Shown piece by piece: positions 59,133 to 64,000 of a DNA stretch of 64,000 nt. This DNA is from Morella rubra. Its lineage: Eukaryota > Streptophyta > Magnoliopsida > Fagales > Myricaceae. The first letter of the stretch is position 1. Every line of letters starts with the position of its first letter. The translations under genes and the position numbers were made by a program. The stretch is from assembly GCA_003952965.2 (NCBI GenBank), contig CM025853.1, positions 14,367,429 through 14,431,428 on the forward strand. Direction: 5' to 3'. Under the pieces are notes generated by a model. The model ran no database searches, was not told where the DNA came from, and worked only from the letters and a program-made list of their open reading frames with translations.

Positions 59133-60113
59133 AAGGGGTGGCTTAACATTTTTAGGGGCCTTAGGCAAGTCATAAAAATGAGGCATTTTAATTTTAAAAA
59201 TTAAAAATTAAACCATAAATTTGCTTTTTGTGTTTTTAGATGCAAAATTACTAATTAAACTTTTGTATTCAAGTTTAGCCAATAAATCAGTCTCATTAGA
59301 TCCTAAAATTGATAACTATTTAATCACTTAGTTGTTAGTAAATAATTTTTTTATAATCTTTAGTTTTATAATCTTTATACCTTGGAGATCATGTCTCTTG
59401 TTAAGGCAAGAGTGAGCTCAATTGGTAGAGTTAAGAAGACGGCCTATAATATTCAGCTCCTTGCAACGTGGAGTGTCTCTCCCCTTGACGCTGGGTGCTC
59501 TCTTGTAGTGGGATGGCTTTCTATGTTGTTGTTGTTGCAGGCTGTTGTGTTGTAGATTGCTTGGTTGATTGGGTGTAGATTTACTGTGGATTGTTTGTAC
59601 CCTGGAGGGTGTGTTTTTTGGGTTGTTCTTGTTACCCTTGTATCTTTTCTTTGGCTTTTTGCCGTTTTGGGAATCTAGTGACAGTTACCCAAAAAAAAAA
59701 AAACTTTAAAACAATTTGGAAAACAATCTAGTGCAATTCTGAAAGATTCCTATGTTGACTTCATGATCATCTCCTTCTCATTCTTTCAGACATTAGTGCG
59801 TCACTCACAACTGCTAAGTTTTAGAAGAAGAATTTATTGGGAATGATACTATTATTTTAAAAAAGACTTAAAAACTGATAGAGTCAGACTGTTATTAAAT
59901 GATAGTGCTAGTTTCTAGGATATCTAGTTTTTTATTTCAAATTTCAGTATTGTAAACTAATTTTTAAACTTTTGTAGGCCTTTATTAAGTTTTATTTCAA
60001 AAAATTGTGGCTTTTTTTTCTTCTTAATTTTAATTTTGTTATAATATAGGGCCTTTATAATTAGGGGGCCTTAGGTATTGCCTCACCTGCCTACCTATTT
60101 GAGTTGCCCCTCA
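59133..60113. mobile_element. Non-autonomous hAT-like element (tentative)
   Basis: Ends AAGGGGTGGCTTAA and TTGAGTTGCCCCTC are imperfect inverted repeats (9 of 14). Flanks AAGATTAT (59125-59132) and AAGATTTT (60114-60121) form an 8-bp duplication with one mismatch, the size made by hAT transposases. GGGCCTTAGG words lie inside both ends. There is no coding capacity. A SINE-like sequence is inserted within it. Confidence 0.4.
59400..59702 (+). mobile_element. SINE-like tRNA-derived element
   Basis: AGTGAGCTCAATTGGTAGAG near 59410 resembles the tRNA A box used as a pol III promoter in plant SINEs. About 30 bp on, a weak B-box-like stretch follows, then a unique body and an A-run (CCCAAAAAAAAAAAAAC) at 59689-59702. 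The size (about 300 bp) fits. No convincing target duplication was found and the B box is degenerate. Confidence 0.45.
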
Positions 60114-61750
60114 AGATTTTCATCATCCTCATAATGAATTAAACCAACTATCCATACTGAATTGCAGAAACTTCCTAAGGAATTATACATGCAACCCAAC
60201 CACACTGAATAGAGTTTGTAAGGGTCTTAGAGAAAATACAGAATAGAGTTTGTAGCTAATGACAGGACACGAAGGCACACCAATAAGTAGTATAAAAGAT
60301 AATAATGGATAGCAAATAAATCCTCTGACTGCATAACCAGCAAACATATTCCAGTAGAAAGTAGAGTGCAACATCATTGGGTAATCCATCACGCAGTAGC
60401 TTCCACAGAAGCCACAGTTTGATTGAAGCCAATAGAGATAGAGTGAACAACGTCAGATAGACTATGCAGGGAGAAACTAGGCCATATATATACATCTCTA
60501 GCCCTACAATATTACCAAAGTTATACGAAAACCAGGCCATATATCATGTGTTGAATTTGAAAAAAATAATAGCACCGTTGTGCTCATTGAATTAGCAAAA
60601 GAAACAGACTTCAATATAAAAATAACTACTAACAAATTTACCTGGCAAGGAGATGTAGAACCTCTGCTAAGCAGATTCAAAAGAGAGGCCTGATATCAGA
60701 TAGATTTTTTTTTTTTTTAAGAAAAGTTTGAAAATAAAAATGCAGATATAAGCAAATTTTCATTTAAAGGCTGACGCCAAAACAAGATGGTGATTATCTT
60801 GTTCGCTAGGGCAACCGGTATGTTGCAAGGAAAGACACGGAATTCTTCCCAAAAATCTCAAAGAGAATGTCTCCAATTCAAATTATTCAATCATCCAAAA
60901 ACAAACCCACAAGCCGGGCTAAAATAGCCAAGAATCGCATCCCTAAATGGATGTTACCAAAAATAAACAGGTGGCAAAAAACTAGTCCAAATCGGATTCA
61001 AAAAGAATTCCCAAAACGAAAAAGGAAAGAAAACCAACCAAAAATAGATTTTTGAGAGGGAAAACAGCATTTTTAGGGCTCAAAACGAGGTGCACTGAAG
61101 CATAGCTGGGTGGCCATGACGTCCGTGCTGAAAAGAGCTTTCCGAATTGGGGTCATGGGCGCAAATCGGATATTCGTAGCCAAAGTTATGACCAAAAAAC
61201 CGACACATGCCCCAATTAGGTTAGATTTCAATTTTCTTGCCATCCTTGCGCCGATCTACCCGCTCAAGGTAATTCAATGCCATCAATGTGGAATCTGACA
61301 GCTCAGCGTCATCTGACTCAGCTCCCCCTGCATCAAAGGCTAGCTTCAAATTAGCTAGTAATTGGACACACTGAGAAATTCCTCTACTAGGAGCTGGGAT
61401 TTCCTTGTAATTCACCTAGAATTGACTAAGAAACAAAAGAAAAAGAGGAAATTAGATTTTCAAAGTGACCTTGGAGTGCATGCAAGACCTAAAAGCAAGA
61501 AAACCGTTGATTGAAAGGTAAAGAAGAGAGAGGGAGAGCGAGAGAAAGAAATAGAGAGAGTTGTTATTGCTTCTATGTTGACTCGAAGAACTGTGATTTT
61601 CTCTTCGTGTGACTTTTACACATAAGAGATATAAGATTTGTGTAAGAAAGCACCCTGTGACTCATTATAAGCTGATTATAGAATGCATTGCAACGGAAAA
61701 GAGTGACAAATAGCTATCCTTGCCTTGAAATAAGAATTTAACATCAAGCA
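60114..61750. other. Non-coding DNA, no gene recognised
   Basis: The frames at 60256-60540 (AT-rich, hydrophobic), 60867-61055, 61110-61298 and 61221-61415 (minus, ERVDRRKDGKKIEI) match no family I recognise. The 60780-61300 stretch is less AT-rich and could be retroelement gag or host exon debris. Nothing stronger can be said. Confidence 0.35.
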
Positions 61751-61754
61751 TACC

Positions 61755-62201
61755 TCGCCTTTCATAATGTGTTGTATGGTGGTATTAAGATCTCCCACCA
61801 TAGATTGATGCTTTTTGTATCATGTATCTACTCCTTGTAGCTCTGGGGTTTTCGTAGTTGTTGAGACAAACATTTTCAATTTGTTGCAATCAGCTATCGT
61901 GAGTTTCTTAAGAGATGGCCAGTCAAAAGCATTAGCTTCGACACAAAAACACTTGAGGTTTTGCAAATTCATGAGTGAAAGAGTTTTCACTTGAGAGAAT
62001 GTAATCTCATTTTGTTTTCTCTTTATCTCCTAATCCTTTTGTAAGAATTTCTTCCATTTCTTCACAATCCTTCACTTTTGTTTTCTCTAATTTCACAAGA
62101 AGTTTTGCAACGGATGGTGAGAACAAGTATTTCAGACTATCACATCCAATTACGGTTAGCTCTATCAAGTTAAGAAAGCCTGTAATTTTTTGTGGACCCT
62201 T
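61755..62201 (-). pseudogene. CC-NBS-LRR resistance protein, C-terminal LRR remnant cut by a CACTA element
   Basis: On the minus strand it reads [52 protein letters not shown], then (one frame over) [41 protein letters not shown] and VGDLNTTIQHIMKG. These are LRRs and the conserved tail of RPS5-like CNL immune receptors, in which the LRR region controls recognition and autoinhibition. A one-base insertion in an A-run near 62009 shifts the frame, and a TGA follows PELQGVDT. The 5' side stops at 62201, where a CACTA terminus begins, so the NBS and upstream LRRs would lie beyond that element. Confidence 0.82.
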
Positions 62202-62389
62202 CACTATAAGAAAAAAGACTAAAATTTGTCACCCAAAGTACTAAATTCGTCACCTAATGTTTTGGGTGACAAAACTGAGTTGTCACTCGGTTTGTCACCT
62301 AAAGCCCGTCAGCCAAAGTTTTGGGTGACGATTTTGACGTTTTGTCGCTCGAACAGTGTTTTTGCCATAGCGACGAAATTGAAAATCGT

Positions 62390-62830
62390 CATGCCCAGTA
62401 CAATTCAACCATTCGCATGAGCTGTGCGAACGTATTCTCAACACGTTCGGACGGTTCATGCGAACAGTTCTTCCAGGGTGACTAAATGAATTTCTTCATC
62501 TACAATCCGTGCGCACGGATATACAACACGTCCGCATGTACAGACATTTCCGTCGGACGCCCTCGTAAAGACGTCCGCACCGTTGTTTCATTTATGACAA
62601 AATATTTATTTGTCATCCTCCAAATCCATTCGAACTATGACGCATAAAGTTCAGACGCTTGTTCTGTTGAACACGTTCGAATGTTTAGTTGTAGCGTGCG
62701 CACGTTTGCTACATAAAAGATCTTCTGCATGCAAAAAGAACCAATCGGACGGACTAATTTGACGTGATGTGTGTAGACGATTGTTATGCGTGCGCACGTT
62801 ATCAACGCCAATTAACCGTTTGGACTCCAC
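62390..62830. repeat. Subterminal repeat array of CACTA element B
   Basis: Degenerate words centred on TTCG(A/G)AC and TGCG(A/C)AC, in forms such as TGCGAACGTATTC, GTTCGGACGGTTCATGCGAA, CACGTTCGAATGTT and TGCGCACGTTATC, recur every 20-40 bp. Their position between terminus and gene corresponds to the CGATCGATCG array of element A, but the motif is different. Confidence 0.65.
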
Positions 62831-62945
62831 TCATACCATTTGAACCGTTTTCTTTGTATTTCAACTAATTTAACTAAAATTCTAAAAATAATTTACAAAC
62901 AATATAAATAGAAAGATATTCAATGCTCATAATATAATAAAATAT

Positions 62946-63960
62946 CTACAAATATGCAATTGTTATTAAAAGTAAATAAAATACGTAATCGATAAGTGCT
63001 AAGAAAGTAGTAAAAATATATAAATCTACCCAAATTTTCGTTTGGGTGTCGAATGAGATTGCAGCTATCTGATCTTGCTCCACCAGTTGCTCACGCATCT
63101 GCTCCGCCATTAGTTGCATCCTCCGTTCTTGTTGTTCCACTAGGGTCCTTTGCTGTTCCTCCATCATCTTCCGATGCTCTTCGTCTTTTTTTGTTGCTGC
63201 TCTGCCATCATCTGCATCAGCTCTTTGTCTTTCTTCCGTTGCTGCTCCTCCATCATCTGCAGATGCTCTCACATCGTCTGCTCCATATCTGACCGTTTGA
63301 TAAGAAGCGCTTCATATTCCAACTGTCTAGCCCTCATCTCCTCAATCTGTAATCTGGCCTCCTCCAACCTTCCGGGACAAATCAACGGACGATACTGATG
63401 AAGATGATCCAACAGACCGTACTGAATGGCCTAAACCTTGCACATAACCCGCTTTCATCCCCAACACCTCAGCGAAGATCTCCACTTCGGTGTATGACTT
63501 TCCCTCTGACTCGTACTGCAACTGTAACGCTTCCATTTTTTCCTACAAAATTAGAAAATAAAATAAAAACTAGCACATATGAAACATAAATGCACACGGA
63601 ATGCATCATTAAATCTAATGACAACTTACAAAATTTTCTCATGCATCTTCTGATGTCCACATGCCATCCTTATTAGTATGCGTCTTTTTATAAAGCAACG
63701 CAGCACTAATCTCATCAGATTCTGGATTTTTCTGTACACCAAAAGAAATATAAAACGTGCATATTAAAATACCTAAGTCATTTCTTTAAATAATAAATAA
63801 TAAAAAATTAAATTTATTACTTACTAACAAGGCTCTCGCACGATGGAAAGACCTTGCTTTCGATGTGTGTACAATCTTCAACTTAGCTCTATTCTCCTTG
63901 TTGATTGCACTCCTCCTTTGCATTGTACATTTACAGTTGTTATTTTATAAAAATAAAATA
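62946..63960 (-). pseudogene. CACTA second gene, Transposase_24-like, last exons
   Basis: Exons on the minus strand: about 63960-63826 (RRSAINKENRAKLKIVHTSK ARSFHRARAL), 63735-63632 (NPESDEISAALLYKKTHTNK DGMWTSEDA-stop-ENF) and 63539 leftward (EALQLQYESEGKSYTEVEIF AEVLGMKAGYVQGLGHSV), followed by a charged coiled coil (EEQQRTLVEQQERRMQLMAE QMREQLVEQ). Element A has the same blocks (RSEQNKKNRSKL; LYKKNYTNKDGIWTSEGARE). Here the Arg codon after the SEDA block is TGA, a CGA-type decay, and another frame break lies near 63340. The 5' exons are outside the window. Confidence 0.8.
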
Positions 63961-64000
63961 AACGTTCAAACGGAATAAAATTTTCAACCTGAAATTCCTC

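Larger units (their letters stand above)
62202..64000 (-). mobile_element. CACTA (En/Spm) transposon, 3' part (element B), continues past the window
   Basis: It begins CACTATAAGAAAAAAGACTA at 62202 with a candidate 3-bp target site CTT just before it. GTCACC/GGGTGAC inverted blocks follow to about 62360, then a subterminal array (62390-62830) and, on the minus strand, the last exons of a Transposase_24-like gene. The gene orientation shows that 62202 is the 3' end of the element. It inserted into the NLR gene on its left. Confidence 0.85.

Noticed and set aside
60256-60540. Hydrophobic minus-strand frame resembling a small membrane protein
   Set aside because: AT-rich sequence gives Leu/Phe/Ile-rich frames by chance; there is no start context, splice support or family match.

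Overview
The window is nuclear DNA from a flowering plant, most likely a eudicot. It is AT-rich, has spliced genes with GT-AG introns, and carries plant repeat families: CACTA elements, Tekay-type and Athila-type Ty3/gypsy elements, a copia-type LTR, L1-like LINEs and MITEs. The host genes are a UGT85-type glycosyltransferase remnant, a DUF627/DUF629 ubiquitin-hydrolase-related gene and an NBS-LRR remnant. There are no bacterial, organellar or CRISPR features. I cannot name the species.

Layout. 1-3952: right half of a decayed CACTA transposon (TNP2/DUF4216 tail, Transposase_24-like second gene, a CGATCGATCG subterminal array, and a terminus ending ...GTAGTG). 4-6.5 kb: intergenic, with small repeats and a MITE. 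6.77-7.29 kb: UGT85-type pseudogene that lost about two thirds of its coding sequence. 8.8-11.6 kb: decayed LINE split by a solo LTR with a perfect ACAAT target duplication. 11.7-15.9 kb, minus strand: the best host gene in the window, five exons, DUF627/DUF629, no C-terminal peptidase domain, and two compensating frame breaks near its 5' end.

17-28.6 kb: nested LTRs. These include a tandemly duplicated block (19.4-21.2 kb), an LTR carrying both a 249-bp Mutator-like MITE with a 9-bp TSD and a 5'-truncated LINE with a 16-bp TSD, a chromovirus LTR cut by a 670-bp assembly gap, and a copia-type LTR. 28.6-48.7 kb: retroelement fragments (Athila integrase, gypsy gag, CACTA end, stretched chromovirus LTR) broken by unusually dense indels. 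I suspect low-quality gap fill rather than biology.

48.7-56.1 kb, minus strand: readable gag-PR-RT-RH-IN of a Tekay/Del-like chromovirus with its PBS and a 3.4-kb 5' LTR. This element sits beside a second CACTA fragment, which itself abuts a LINE 3' end. 59.1-60.1 kb: hAT-like element with a SINE-like insert. 61.8-62.2 kb: LRR tail of a CC-NBS-LRR gene cut by a third CACTA element that runs off the window.

The genes do not form a pathway. The window reads as a record of nested transposition into and beside three host genes. I did not find a convincing undescribed biological system. The points most worth checking are the truncated DUF627/629 gene, the CACTA subterminal arrays, the CACTA-interrupted NLR, the deletion-riddled tandem duplication and the suspect 20-kb block.
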